Shown here in pieces: positions 9,946 through 19,167 of a DNA stretch of 64,000 nt; positions within the stretch are counted from its first letter, which is position 1, and each line of letters begins with the position of its first letter. The position numbers and the translations under genes were made by a program. This DNA is from CAZSXU01 sp964610505 (GTDB taxonomy: Bacteria > Arandabacterota > Arandabacteria > JAGLYR01): the NCBI GenBank assembly GCA_964610505.1, contig CAZSXU010000005.1, forward strand, positions 1 to 64,000, read 5' to 3'. The notes under the pieces were generated by a model, which had not been told where the DNA came from, ran no database searches, and was given only the letters and a program-made list of their open reading frames with translations.

Positions 9946-12678
9946 CTACTTGAGAAGAAGCATCTTCCTGCTCGCGCTCTTGTCCTCCAATGTCAGTCGG
10001 TAGAAGTAGATTCCTGTGGGGACCTCTCGGCCCCTGTCATCCCGGCCCTGCCAGGTGGCGAGATGCCGACCGCCGGGCTGCCAGCCATCCACCAGCCTGC
10101 GGACGAGACGACCCCTCACGTCGAAGATCTGAAGCCTCACGTGGCCGCCTCCTCCCGGAATGCTGTACTGGATGGTCGTGACCGGATTGAAGGGATTCGG
10201 CACGTTCTGAAGCAAGTCGAAGCCCTGGGGAGCTTCACTGCTCCCGCCAGGAACGGCTGTTGTCACATCTCCTATGAGCTCGAATGCCAGGTCGATGGAT
10301 TCGCCGGGCCACGGGTGCTCCCATGGATAGCGGAGCTCATTCCACAGTCCGCTGTAGGGCTCCGATCCCTGCACCCAGACGGCATCGTCGTTCCAGTGAA
10401 CCCGGGACGTCTTCCATCCGAAGTCGGCCAGATCATCGTAGGGTGCGGCTTGCACGTCCAGCCAGTAGACCACCGGCGTCCCGGCTGTGCCTGCCTGGTA
10501 GAAAGCGTCCTCTGGATCAATCTGGAATCGGTAGACCCAGCACGTCGAATCCACCGGGAATCCATATTCGGAGGGCGGCTTGAGCCAGCCCTCTAGGATG
10601 CTGTCCGCCCACACAAACGACCGGAACTCACCCGGACTGAAGGTACGGTACCAGAGAACCTCACCCGGCATGCTGTAGCCCGTCGAGCTCTCTGAATCCG
10701 GGATGTCCTCGTGGAAGCTCAGCGTGAAGTCCACGGCGTCCTGATCCCAGCCGAACGGCAGGTGGTCGTACATCCACGACCCCCAGATGTTGATCTCTGT
10801 GATCAGGCCGGATTCCGTGCACTCGAAGTCATCGGCCAGCAGGTAGGGTTCCGAGACGAGAACATCGATCCCGGTGGTTTCGAGATCCGGAGGCTGGAAC
10901 CACTTGGACGTCACGTCTCCTTCGATGTAGACTTCATAGTCCTCGACCTCGCCGTCAGCAGCCTCGCGCCAGGAGGGCAACCCCTGCTCGGTACTGATCC
11001 GGAATCGAGCGAAGGTCTTACCCACCACGGCGTCGAAGGGCGTGGAGACGAAGACGATGTAGCCCCCGTCCGCGAAGTAGCCGTCGATGACCCTCTCGTC
11101 CAACTCCCAGCTCCCGCTGCCGTCGAAGTCGATCCAACCCCGTACGTAGCCGCCACCTCCGCTCACCTGCAAAAGGACATTGGAGGTCTGACCCCGCCGC
11201 AGCACCCCTACGCTGACGCCGTCCTCATCGTCATTCCCATCGTCGTCGTCCCCGGTCGCAGTCCAGTTGGGTTGGCCGTCGATCTCCACGTCACGATTGT
11301 CGGGGTCCCACCCCAGCCAGGGGCCGGCAATCACGTGGCGCGCCCCGTTGTGAGCCAGCAACGTTCGGTACCCATCGAATTCCTCCAGGGTATCGGGCGC
11401 GTCGCCGTAGTCCAACTCCCCGGGGTGTTCACTCAAGAGGAAGACCCGGTAGTCTTCTACCTCGCCATCCTCCGCCCGTCCGATCGAGGAGAGAGCGCCC
11501 GCACTGTTGATGCGGAAGCGGGCATAACTCCTCCGCGTGACCGATGCGGCCGGCGGGATGACGATGATGTCGTGTGTCCCGTCGTCCAGCCAGCCCGCGT
11601 GGATCAAATCGGCGGAATCCCAGTCGTAGTCGCGATCGAAATCGATCCAACCGACCACCACGCCTCCGCCCCCACCCACGCTTACCTTGAGCGTACAGGG
11701 CTCACCGATGATCAGAGGCGGGATCGACACACCATCCTCGTCATCTCTTTCGTTATCGTCATCGCCGCTTGCGAAGATGTCCGGCTGCCCATCCGGTTCC
11801 GCGTCACGGGTGTCGACGCTGCCCCCCAGCCATGGCCCGAGGATCACATGGTGGGCCCCGCTGTTGGCAAGGAGCGTCGGGTAGGTCATTGTCGTGTCGT
11901 CCGGGGCATCGCCGTAGTCGATGCCGTCGGGCCGGCCTTGCGAGGTGATCACGAAGGCCAGATCGATGGACTGCCCCCCCATCGGGTGCACCGGCGGGTA
12001 GATCAGCTCGTACCAGTCTCCAAGGAACGGTACCTGACCCAGTCCCCACACGGCGTCGTCGTTCCAGTGATCCAGAGAGGTCTTCCACCCGAACCAGGCC
12101 TGTGGATCGTTCGGCAGGGCCTGCACGCTCAGCCAGTACACCCTGGGAGTGTTCGGCGTGCCGTCCTGCCAGAAGGCCTCATTGTCATCCATATAGAAGT
12201 TGTACTGCCAGCAGGTGGTATCCGCCGGGCTCCAGTACTCGTTCGCAGGGTTCATCCAGCCCTCGTCGAGGCCGGTTTCCCATTTTCGAACCGTGAAGCG
12301 CCCCGGGCCAAAGGTGGCTTGCCAGAGTACGTTCCCCGGCATGCTGTAGCCCGTCGCGCTCTCCGAATCAGGAATGTCCTCGTGAATGGCCAGATCGAAG
12401 GTCACAGCTCCGGGGAACTCTCCGCCCGGCAGGTAGTCGTCGAGCCAGGATCCCCAGATATGGATGTCCCGGATGAACCCTGTCTCTGTACACTCGAAGT
12501 CATCCGCCAACACGAACGGTTCAAACTGCGTGTAGGTGGCATTGATGTCAACCCCGGTCGTGTCCAGATCCGGAAGTTGGCACCACTTGCAGGAATCCCC
12601 TAGGTCCCAGTGGGCCATCGCGCATGTGGCGTGTGCGAGTAGTGTGATGGCAACCAGCAGTACGAGCTTCTTAGCCAT
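9946..12678 (-). CDS. Secreted GEVED-repeat protein with C-terminal sorting-like module
   Basis: A 910-residue secreted protein with signal peptide MAKKLVLLVAITLLAHATCAMA. The domain order is mirror-like, A-B-B'-A'. A (about 33-245) and A' (about 570-790) share PDLxTTGxD, LADDFECTE, HEDIPDSES and HWNDDAVW. B and B' (about 250-400 and 405-560) are GEVED domains that start DYGDAPD, contain acidic Asp-rich loops (possible Ca sites) and end DGEVEDY. The last 90 residues (VPNPFNP to SRKMLLLK) form a FlgD-Ig/type IX secretion-like C-terminal module that in FCB bacteria directs surface export. No catalytic motif; an adhesion or surface-layer role is plausible. Monocistronic, with a strong hairpin downstream. 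ATG at 12678 has GGAGG upstream. Confidence 0.88.
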   Translation of the reverse strand: MAKKLVLLVAITLLAHATCAMAHWDLGDSCKWCQLPDLDTTGVDINATYTQFEPFVLADDFECTETGFIRDIHIWGSWLDDYLPGGEFPGAVTFDLAIHEDIPDSESATGYSMPGNVLWQATFGPGRFTVRKWETGLDEGWMNPANEYWSPADTTCWQYNFYMDDNEAFWQDGTPNTPRVYWLSVQALPNDPQAWFGWKTSLDHWNDDAVWGLGQVPFLGDWYELIYPPVHPMGGQSIDLAFVITSQGRPDGIDYGDAPDDTTMTYPTLLANSGAHHVILGPWLGGSVDTRDAEPDGQPDIFASGDDDNERDDEDGVSIPPLIIGEPCTLKVSVGGGGGVVVGWIDFDRDYDWDSADLIHAGWLDDGTHDIIVIPPAASVTRRSYARFRINSAGALSSIGRAEDGEVEDYRVFLLSEHPGELDYGDAPDTLEEFDGYRTLLAHNGARHVIAGPWLGWDPDNRDVEIDGQPNWTATGDDDDGNDDEDGVSVGVLRRGQTSNVLLQVSGGGGYVRGWIDFDGSGSWELDERVIDGYFADGGYIVFVSTPFDAVVGKTFARFRISTEQGLPSWREAADGEVEDYEVYIEGDVTSKWFQPPDLETTGIDVLVSEPYLLADDFECTESGLITEINIWGSWMYDHLPFGWDQDAVDFTLSFHEDIPDSESSTGYSMPGEVLWYRTFSPGEFRSFVWADSILEGWLKPPSEYGFPVDSTCWVYRFQIDPEDAFYQAGTAGTPVVYWLDVQAAPYDDLADFGWKTSRVHWNDDAVWVQGSEPYSGLWNELRYPWEHPWPGESIDLAFELIGDVTTAVPGGSSEAPQGFDLLQNVPNPFNPVTTIQYSIPGGGGHVRLQIFDVRGRLVRRLVDGWQPGGRHLATWQGRDDRGREVPTGIYFYRLTLEDKSASRKMLLLK

Positions 12679-13009
12679 CGTTCGACCTCCTCAGGCGTTG
12701 GAATTCGACCAACCCCGTCCAGATTTGCTCTCATTCCGGATGGGCGGAAGCAGTAATGCTGCAGCGGTTCACACAGGAAACTCCAGATATCATAGGCTGC
12801 TCCCTTCCGGTTGGACAAGTACCCAATGGAGGTATGGCGGGCCTGAAGCGGGGTGCTGGACCTCCCCGTCTGGCGACCTACATGTGAGGATGAAGTATAT
12901 CAGAAACACTGAAAAACCGCAAGCACTAGCATTTGATTGTCACGATTTAGCTATACCTTGTGCCTTGAATCTGTCGCACGGAATAAACTAGAGCGAGACA
13001 CTGCGAAAC

Positions 13010-13143
13010 AAAAACGCGGATAACTCGTGGGTTCAAAAGGGGTTAGATTGTAACTTGGTATTTGGTTTGAGGTTAGCCGGATGGGTCGAAAACGATGATT
13101 CCCTTCTTAGAAGGCAGGTGCTCGAATTCGCTTGCCGGGTCGA
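13010..13143 (+). repeat. Intergenic repeat, copy B
   Basis: Second copy of the 7891-8023 repeat, in the same orientation. The hairpin CCTTC-TTA-GAAGG at 13102-13114 replaces a differently paired stem in copy A at the same alignment position. The copy lies in the 541-bp gap between the GEVED gene start (12678) and the stop of a second Ser/Thr kinase gene (13220). Copy A likewise lies just past the 3' end of a kinase gene. The rest of the gap (12679-13009) is AT-richer and probably holds the promoter of the GEVED gene, but no clear box was seen. Confidence 0.7.
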
Positions 13144-13219
13144 AGAGCGTGCCTTGCGAATTCACTCCATTGTCGATTGTCTATTTTCGTGGTTTGGATC
13201 TCGTGCTGAAGGGGTCCGG

Positions 13220-14806
13220 TTAGTCGCCGCCCTCCCCACCCCTCTCCCGGGGCAGGTGAAGTTGCCACCATTCCCGTGCGCGGGAGGAGGTCCAGACATC
13301 ACCGAGTTCAATCCCCGCCAGCATTTCGGAGAGTCGCAGCGCGGATTGCGGTCGGTCCTCGGGCCGCTTTTCGAGACACGAGAGCACGATTCTCTCGAGT
13401 TCAGGCTCGACCGGCAGCTCTGTCCGGGTGGACGGCGGTTCCGGTTTCGATTTCACGTGCTCGATCATCAGATCCATGGTTGTCTCCGCCTCGAAGACGA
13501 TTTGTCCAGTCAGCAGCCAGTATGCCGTGCACCCCAGCGAATAGATGTCGGCCCGAACATCGAACTCGCCTCCTCCCCGTACCATCTCGGGAGCCATAAA
13601 CGCCGGAGTGCCAACAACCGAGTGCTCCATCGTCAGCGCCGCCTCAGGCTCCGACGATCCCCGCGTGGACCTCACCATACCGAAATCCAGGACCTTCACA
13701 AAGTCGAAGTCCAATCCCTTGCGACAGGCGAAGATGTTGGCCGGTTTGATATCCCTGTGGATAAGGCCCTGGGCGTGAGCATCGGCCAGGGAATGGCACG
13801 CCTGGCGCAATAGGTGAACGACTCGCTCGGAGGGGAGGGGGCCATACTCCTTGACCATCGAACTCAGATCCAGTCCGTCCAGGAGCTCCATCACGTAGTA
13901 GAAGATGCCCTCCTCGGTGATGCCGAAGTCGTAGAGTTCGATGGTATGGGGGGACGCCAGTGCGGCCGTTCCCTGGGCTTCTCTCTCGAACCGCCGGAGG
14001 ATCCGACGGGCCTCTGCCTCATTCACCTTGAGAACCTCCGGACGAATGATCTTGACGGCCGCCTCGCGCGCGAGCAGGCGGTGGCCGGCCTGCCACACCT
14101 CCCCCATCGCTCCCCGCCCTAGAAGCTCATTGAGCTGGTAGCTGCCCATCCGGCGCGCCTTGACCACGTCCACGTTCAGCCCGTGCACGACCCTGGACCC
14201 GAACACCGCAAGAGCCACGGCAATCCCCGGGCTGATGCACGCGCCCACGTATCCCATCGCATCCGTGGGCGCCAACCGCGAAAGATCCAGGAAGATCGTC
14301 CCCAGGGGAGCCATTGCCGCCGCCGAGAGTGCTGTGATCAGCGTCCGGATGGGAGGGCTAGGAACGATAAGAGGATAGGCGATGATGATGCCACTGGCCC
14401 ACGTGATGTGCGGCGCGTAGCCGAAGCTCGAATACGTGTACCATGGAACGCCGACGGAAATGATCAGGCAGAATATGACTTCATAAAACAGACCCGCGTT
14501 CAGCACGAAAGTGTGACTGAACCTCTTGACTCGGGCAAGCAGGAAGAGAACAAGCGAACTACCCGACAGGGCAAAGCAGACGGCTCGAATGATCTGGAAG
14601 TTGGCCAGTTCGTCCGGCTCGTCCATCAGGAGTTCCATGGCGCCGAGGGCTGCCAGAAACAACACTGCCATCAGGAGCGCCAGACGCACCACACGACCAC
14701 GGGCCTTCTCAAGAAGATCCGGCGGCAAGCCGAAGCTTCGGCTCCGGCCCAGACCTCCGGTGGAAATCGGGGACGGCTCGCGCAGAATCTCGACGGGTCC
14801 TTCCAT
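13220..14806 (-). CDS. Membrane Ser/Thr protein kinase with N-terminal multi-pass domain
   Basis: A 528-residue kinase with reversed layout compared with the one at 5.5 kb. The N-terminus carries about six hydrophobic segments (residues about 40-210, e.g. LALLMAVLFLAALGAME and GIAVALAVFGSRVV). Residues about 225-500 form a Hanks-type kinase: GRGAMG glycine loop, AAVKII lysine, HRDIKPANIF, VLDFGMVR and MAPEMVRGG. The membrane part resembles an input or anchoring module rather than the single-helix PASTA form. ATG at 14806 has AGAGGA 7 bp upstream; a GTG at 14812 is an alternative. No phosphatase or FHA gene is adjacent, so targets are unknown. It lies next to a sequencing gap. Confidence 0.93.
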   Translation of the reverse strand: MEGPVEILREPSPISTGGLGRSRSFGLPPDLLEKARGRVVRLALLMAVLFLAALGAMELLMDEPDELANFQIIRAVCFALSGSSLVLFLLARVKRFSHTFVLNAGLFYEVIFCLIISVGVPWYTYSSFGYAPHITWASGIIIAYPLIVPSPPIRTLITALSAAAMAPLGTIFLDLSRLAPTDAMGYVGACISPGIAVALAVFGSRVVHGLNVDVVKARRMGSYQLNELLGRGAMGEVWQAGHRLLAREAAVKIIRPEVLKVNEAEARRILRRFEREAQGTAALASPHTIELYDFGITEEGIFYYVMELLDGLDLSSMVKEYGPLPSERVVHLLRQACHSLADAHAQGLIHRDIKPANIFACRKGLDFDFVKVLDFGMVRSTRGSSEPEAALTMEHSVVGTPAFMAPEMVRGGGEFDVRADIYSLGCTAYWLLTGQIVFEAETTMDLMIEHVKSKPEPPSTRTELPVEPELERIVLSCLEKRPEDRPQSALRLSEMLAGIELGDVWTSSRAREWWQLHLPRERGGEGGD

Positions 14807-14830
14807 CCTCACGTCCTCTGCAGACTTTCG

Positions 14831-14938
14831 CTAGGCAATCCTGCCATCGCCTTGTTCGCGCACACCTTGTTCGCTTTCCGCACTTGACGCCCACCGCCAC
14901 AAAGCCAGCAGAATCAGCGCGGAAATGAAGCACCCCAT
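14831..14938 (-). CDS. Possible small single-helix membrane protein beside the gap
   Basis: A 35-residue frame starting MGCFISALILLALWRW and ending in a charged tail (SEQGVREQGDGRIA) before the kinase gene. One transmembrane helix is evident. The frame stays open into the N run, so a longer protein cut by the gap is also possible. The ribosome site is weak. It is retained because the hydrophobic pattern and its position directly upstream of the kinase gene are suggestive, but it may be spurious. Confidence 0.3.
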   Translation of the reverse strand: MGCFISALILLALWRWASSAESEQGVREQGDGRIA

Positions 14939-14952
14939 CACAGTTCCATATA

Positions 14953-15090
14953 GAGAATTCGGGACNNNNNNNNNNNNNNNNNNNNNNNNNNNNNNNNNNN
15001 NNNNNNNNNNNNNNNNNNNNNNNNNNNNNNNNNNNNNNNNNNNNNNNNNNNNNNNNNNNNNNNNNGAGAATTCGGGACAGACCCGAATTC
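14953..15090. repeat. 100-N assembly gap inside a palindromic repeat (E4)
   Basis: Exactly 100 N (14966-15065) are bordered on both sides by the same 13 bases (GAGAATTCGGGAC at 14953-14965 and 15066-15078). The right copy continues into a perfect hairpin, GAATTCGGG at 15068-15076, loop ACAGA, complement at 15082-15090. The GGGACAGAC core matches the ends of other palindromic elements in this window. A dispersed repeat probably broke the assembly here; the gap length is a placeholder. Confidence 0.8.
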
Positions 15091-15140
15091 CCACGCCCTG
15101 AAGCGTCAGCTGCACTCGCTAGCTGCAGCCCGTCCAGATC

Positions 15141-15335
15141 TCATTGACTGCCGCGATCCCGCGCCCGGAACGCCGCCCAGAGCAGAAGCGTACCCCCGAC
15201 TGCGAAAGCCACCGCGGGGATGACGTTGAGGGCTACTGGCCCCTGCGCAACAACTCGCCAGGCGTTGATCGCCGCTACGATCCAGAAAAGAACACACGCC
15301 ACCAAAATCCAGACCCAGGAGGATTGCCGAGCCAT
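15141..15335 (-). CDS. Small two-helix membrane protein
   Basis: A 64-residue protein, MARQSSWVWILVACVLFW..., with two hydrophobic helices (about residues 6-24 and 33-54) and a basic end (RARDRGSQ). ATG at 15335 is preceded by GAGGA about 7 bp upstream; an in-frame ATG at 15356 is a weaker alternative. No family was recognised. It is preceded on the other side by the sequencing gap, so operon membership is unknown. Confidence 0.5.
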   Translation of the reverse strand: MARQSSWVWILVACVLFWIVAAINAWRVVAQGPVALNVIPAVAFAVGGTLLLWAAFRARDRGSQ

Positions 15336-15596
15336 GTCGTTTTCCTCGTTTGTCATCCTGCCTAGCCCCAACTATGCACATCTTCCTCTACAGTAGATCT
15401 TCAACATGGCTGACGCGCAGGATAACACGCCTGGATGTCCGCCGCAAGAGCACACGCAGGCCCGCTTCCATCAGCCGGCTCCTCAACCAGCCCGTTTGGG
15501 AATCGCGTGCGCGCACCTATGCAATTGGAGGTTCGCCACCGCATCGTGAGTCGGGCGGCAAGGTTGTACGAAAAGACAACGGCTTAGCCCTTGAAA

Positions 15597-15620
15597 TGTG
15601 GCATTGCAGGATCCGACCCC
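15597..15620. repeat. Solo right arm of element E6
   Basis: TGTGGCATTGCAGG followed by ATCCGACCCC closely matches the right arm of E6 at 20139-20161 (GTGTCATTGCAGG, ATCTGACCCC). The roughly 45 bases to its left also resemble E6 (a GGC-TTA-GCC hairpin where E6 has GCAGGC/GCCTGC). No left arm was found. This is the only structured part of the gap 15336-15762. Confidence 0.55.
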
Positions 15621-15762
15621 ACGCCTACCTGAAACAATACGCCTCGGTTGGGCGTCTGCCAAGGATGGTACGGGATATTCGAAACATGGGTCGAAGTGAG
15701 CAAGGCCGGAAAACTCTCCCGGTTCGCGATCCGTCATTCCCTCAGATCTAGGGAGGCCACAA

Positions 15763-16914
15763 ATGGGTAGGATCATGAACAAGCCATTCGTTCTCCTATG
15801 CCTTGCCCTGTGTTTCCACTGCTTTTTCTGTTGCCCTGCAATCGGCCAGGTAGAGGAGGAGTCTCCTCCGAAGACATTCACTGTAGTGACCGAAGTCTGG
15901 AGGACTCCATTCAAACACCAGTATAGATCAAACGCGTGCTGGTCGTTCAGCACCGCTTTGTTCCTCGAATCTGAAACCCACCGCCTAGGGAAGGGTGAGT
16001 TCGAGCTGTCACAGATGTTCATCGCGTACTACGCGTTCTTGGAGAAAGCCCAAGTCTATGCTCGCATGCACGGGGAAGGCGTTTTCCACGCCGGGGGGGT
16101 GGCGCACGATGCGGTGTACATCGTGAAGAAATACGGCGTCGTACCGTTGCGGGACTACAGCGGCCAGCTGGAGGCAGAACAGAATCACAGGGAAATGCAG
16201 AAGATCCTCAAGGGAATCATGGATTCGGTGATTGAGCTCGGTGAGAACGGCAACCTGTCCAGTTCGTGGATCGACGGTGAGCTCCACAGCAGATGGCTCG
16301 ATGATGTGCGAGACGTCCTGGACAACCATATGGGTCCGGTTCCGGAGACGATCGAATACAACGGTCGCGTGATGACGCCCAAACAGTTTGCGGGCGAGGT
16401 CCTGGCGCTCCCGTATGATGACTACATCGAAGTGACATCCTACTCTTTCTTGCCATTCTACAGCAGCGGTGCGCTGACGATCGCCGACAACTGGCTTCGG
16501 TACGATGGGTTCTACAATGTGACCATCGATGACTACATTCGAATCCTCGACTATGCGTTCGAGAACGGATTCTCCGTCGTCTTCGATATTCACGTCACGA
16601 GAGAGCTCTACGCAAGTCACCAAGGCTATGCGGGGATCGATCCCGACCTCGAGGAGGATATCATTGATCAGGACGCGCGTGACACGATGCTCGAAGACTG
16701 GAGCACCTTCGACCAGCATCTCGTTCACGGCGTCGGCATCGCGAGGGACAACGACGGAGAGAGATTCTACATGACAAAGGACTCGGTCGATGAGGAGGGT
16801 AAGTACAGACCTATCGACTACCTGTCCGAGAACTTCGTGCGCGCGAAGGCGCTCTTCTTCATGATTCACAAGGATGGTCTTCCAAAGGACATTCGAAGAA
16901 AGCTCGGCGTCTAA
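15763..16914 (+). CDS. Exported papain-fold (C1-like) cysteine peptidase homologue
   Basis: A 383-residue protein with a signal peptide (FVLLCLALCFHCFFCCPAIGQ) and a C1-type peptidase fold resembling the bleomycin hydrolase/PepC branch. The oxyanion Gln and catalytic Cys are in HQYRSNACWSFST (Q six before C, as in papain). The His is in DQHLVHGVGIA near residue 327. The third catalytic position, normally Asn in KNSWG, reads K-D-S-V, an Asn to Asp change. ATG at 15763 has GGGAGG 6 bp upstream. It probably works in the periplasm or outside. It could be an active peptidase with altered geometry or a non-catalytic homologue. It has no operon partner. Confidence 0.78.
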   Translation: MGRIMNKPFVLLCLALCFHCFFCCPAIGQVEEESPPKTFTVVTEVWRTPFKHQYRSNACWSFSTALFLESETHRLGKGEFELSQMFIAYYAFLEKAQVYARMHGEGVFHAGGVAHDAVYIVKKYGVVPLRDYSGQLEAEQNHREMQKILKGIMDSVIELGENGNLSSSWIDGELHSRWLDDVRDVLDNHMGPVPETIEYNGRVMTPKQFAGEVLALPYDDYIEVTSYSFLPFYSSGALTIADNWLRYDGFYNVTIDDYIRILDYAFENGFSVVFDIHVTRELYASHQGYAGIDPDLEEDIIDQDARDTMLEDWSTFDQHLVHGVGIARDNDGERFYMTKDSVDEEGKYRPIDYLSENFVRAKALFFMIHKDGLPKDIRRKLGV

Positions 16915-17167
16915 TGCCGAAATCTGCAGCACCCGACGAGCACCGTGGGACAGCAAGGTGACAGGGCCCGGAGCGACGTGCGACGGGGGTCTTGGCGACA
17001 TCCTCCGAAACCTGTGCCTCCCCCTGGCCCCCAACACCCCCACATTTTCCGTCGGCCGTCCCCAAGCCCCTCTCGTCGCAGGATCCGCTGCTAATACTGC
17101 CGGGAATACTGCCGGAGACAGTCGGCCCCCATCAAGATGACGGTATGTCCTGTGCATCGTGCGGGCC

Positions 17168-17252
17168 TTTTTCAACAGCCCCACAGACTACTCATTTCCC
17201 GAATGACTTGCGCGACTTGCGGTTGCACCACTTTCTCTAATGAGTAGTCTGT
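17168..17252. repeat. Inverted-repeat element E5
   Basis: A perfect 14-bp inverted pair, ACAGACTACTCATT at 17183-17196 and its complement at 17239-17252, followed by CCCG to give the GGGACAGAC end seen in E4. On its left is TTTTTCAACAGCCCC (from about 17168), shared with the right arm of E1. It lies in the 548-bp gap 16915-17462, which shows no other feature apart from GTCCCG repeats at 17251-17281. Confidence 0.65.
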
Positions 17253-17462
17253 CCCGCTTTAGTCGTCCCGCTTTTGTCCCGACTTAGCCCTCGCGGGCGC
17301 GGGAAACAGCTGGATCGGTCTCGGGGAACAAGTCACACTTTTTCCGTTACATCTCGCCCGCTTGCATGTACTATGAGAGCCGATAAGTTTCCGCGCCCGG
17401 GAACGGCAATGGCTCACCGACTCTCCGGTGGTTCTGGCGAGGGACATCTGCTGAGGATCTGT

Positions 17463-18959
17463 ATGGACACGACGCCCGAAGTACCAACCACAGACAAGGA
17501 CTCTGATCAGTCGCGAGGCTGGGATTTCAATCTCCGGGTCTCACCCGACCGCATGGCAGTCCTTCTCGACTGTGACACATCGTCCGTCGACCTGAAAGAA
17601 CTGGGGGAAGCGATCCGGGAGCGGATGTTGAGCATGGGGATCGCCGAACCTCCGGACGGCGAGCGACTGCTGCAACTGCTGACGGCCGCTGCCGGGAAAG
17701 ACCCGAAAATAAGAGAACTGGGGCTGGCCGAGGGGCTGACGCCGGTTCAGCCGGTAGACGGCAGGATCGAGTGGGCGCGCGACTTCTTCAACCCCGGTTT
17801 CGTTGTGGACGAGGAGACCGGCAGGATCGACTACAAGCAGCGGGCGGCAATGACCTCCGTAATGGAAGGGCAACTGCTGGCCCGCTCTATTCCCCCCACG
17901 GAAGGGAGGGAAGGCCTTGATGTGCTGGGCAAACCGGTCAGGACCGCGAAACCGCGCCGTCCTCGGATCCGTGAGGGGAAGAACGTTCGTCACGACAAAG
18001 AGGAGTCCGCCTACTACGCCGCCGCGAGCGGGCGAATCCGCTGGGTCGACGGGGTCCTCTCGGTGGACGACGTCTACCAGGTAGGCGGCAATGTCGGCCC
18101 CACTACGGGTCACATCCTGCATCCCGGGGCGGTCGTGGTAGCAGGCGACGTCCAGGAGGGGTACAACATCGAGTCTCTGGGCGACATCGAGGTTCGGGGC
18201 CTCGTCGAGGCGGCGCAGCTCCGAACCAGCGGGAACCTCATGGTGCGCGGTGGCATGATCGGGGCGGAGGGACAATGCATCGTGGTTTCCGGCGACATTC
18301 ATGCCAAGTTCATTGTGGACGCGGACGTCCTCGTCGGCGGGGATGTTTATGTCGAGAAGGAGATCATACGATCCCGCGTCATATCACGGGGATCGATCAG
18401 CATCCCCAACGGCAGAGTCGTGGGCGGAGAAATCCGAGCCCTCAGGGGCGTCGCGGCGGGGCAGGTCGGCAGTGTGGCCAACGTCTCCACGACTGTCGTC
18501 GCCGGGGAAGACGACTCGCTGGAGGAGACTGCCCCGACCGACAGAATGGAGATCGAACTCCTTGAGCGGAGGTTTGCGAGGAAATTCGGACGCCGCGGTC
18601 CTGATGTCGAGGAGATGGAAACGGCCCGGCAGGATCTGAAGGACGAAGTGGAGGAAACTTGGGAGGAGCCCCCCGCGCCTCTCGAGAACCGTGTCAAGGT
18701 GTGCAACAAGATCTTCCCCGGCGTCGCCTTCCGCCTTGGGGAGACAACTCTCACGGCCAGGGACGAGTACAGGAAACCATTCCAGCTGATCTACCAGGAC
18801 GATCAGGTTCTCTTCGTCGAAGGCACCCAGCAGACCTCTCCACCGGACTGGCTATTCAGGATGGACGTAGAGTCCGAAGAAGAGGAGACGGGAGAGGAGA
18901 CAGAAGAAGAGGAGAAGGGTGCATCTGACGGTGATGGTGCACCTCCCGAAGACCCGTGA
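17463..18959 (+). CDS. fapA: FapA family (DUF342) protein
   Basis: A 498-residue protein with the DUF342/FapA layout. A small N-terminal domain (residues about 15-140) leads into a right-handed beta-helix of polymer-forming type (about 200-345: GHILHPGAVVVAGDVQEG, IESLGDIEVRGLVEA, SGNLMVRGGMIG, DADVLVGGDVYVEKEI). A helical part follows, and then a Glu-rich tail. FapA proteins are linked to flagellar assembly or polar localisation (FlhF recruitment in Vibrio) but also occur without flagella. Here it lies outside the flagellar locus, 8 kb away on the other strand. ATG at 17463 has TGAGG about 6 bp upstream; ATG at 17409 is an alternative. Role in this organism is inference. Confidence 0.8.
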   Translation: MDTTPEVPTTDKDSDQSRGWDFNLRVSPDRMAVLLDCDTSSVDLKELGEAIRERMLSMGIAEPPDGERLLQLLTAAAGKDPKIRELGLAEGLTPVQPVDGRIEWARDFFNPGFVVDEETGRIDYKQRAAMTSVMEGQLLARSIPPTEGREGLDVLGKPVRTAKPRRPRIREGKNVRHDKEESAYYAAASGRIRWVDGVLSVDDVYQVGGNVGPTTGHILHPGAVVVAGDVQEGYNIESLGDIEVRGLVEAAQLRTSGNLMVRGGMIGAEGQCIVVSGDIHAKFIVDADVLVGGDVYVEKEIIRSRVISRGSISIPNGRVVGGEIRALRGVAAGQVGSVANVSTTVVAGEDDSLEETAPTDRMEIELLERRFARKFGRRGPDVEEMETARQDLKDEVEETWEEPPAPLENRVKVCNKIFPGVAFRLGETTLTARDEYRKPFQLIYQDDQVLFVEGTQQTSPPDWLFRMDVESEEEETGEETEEEEKGASDGDGAPPEDP

Positions 18960-19167
18960 CCTGGCCCGCTGTCCCGCCGGACACCAAGTTCGTGATGGAT
19001 TAGATACATCCCTCCGTAGTACAATCTCATCACATCAGGAGTCTGGACCCGACGGTCCCCGACGAATCCAAGCGTTTGAATCTCTGCCTTCCCAGGACCG
19101 GACCCGCCCCTTTGTCACATTGAGATTGACGACAGAGGCGGGGTCGACCAGAAAGGACTTCTTTGCC

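Noticed and set aside
10711..12603. A 630-codon open frame on the plus strand
   Set aside because: It lies exactly antisense to the GEVED protein gene, has no ribosome site, and its translation is low-complexity without domains. It is a GC-bias shadow.
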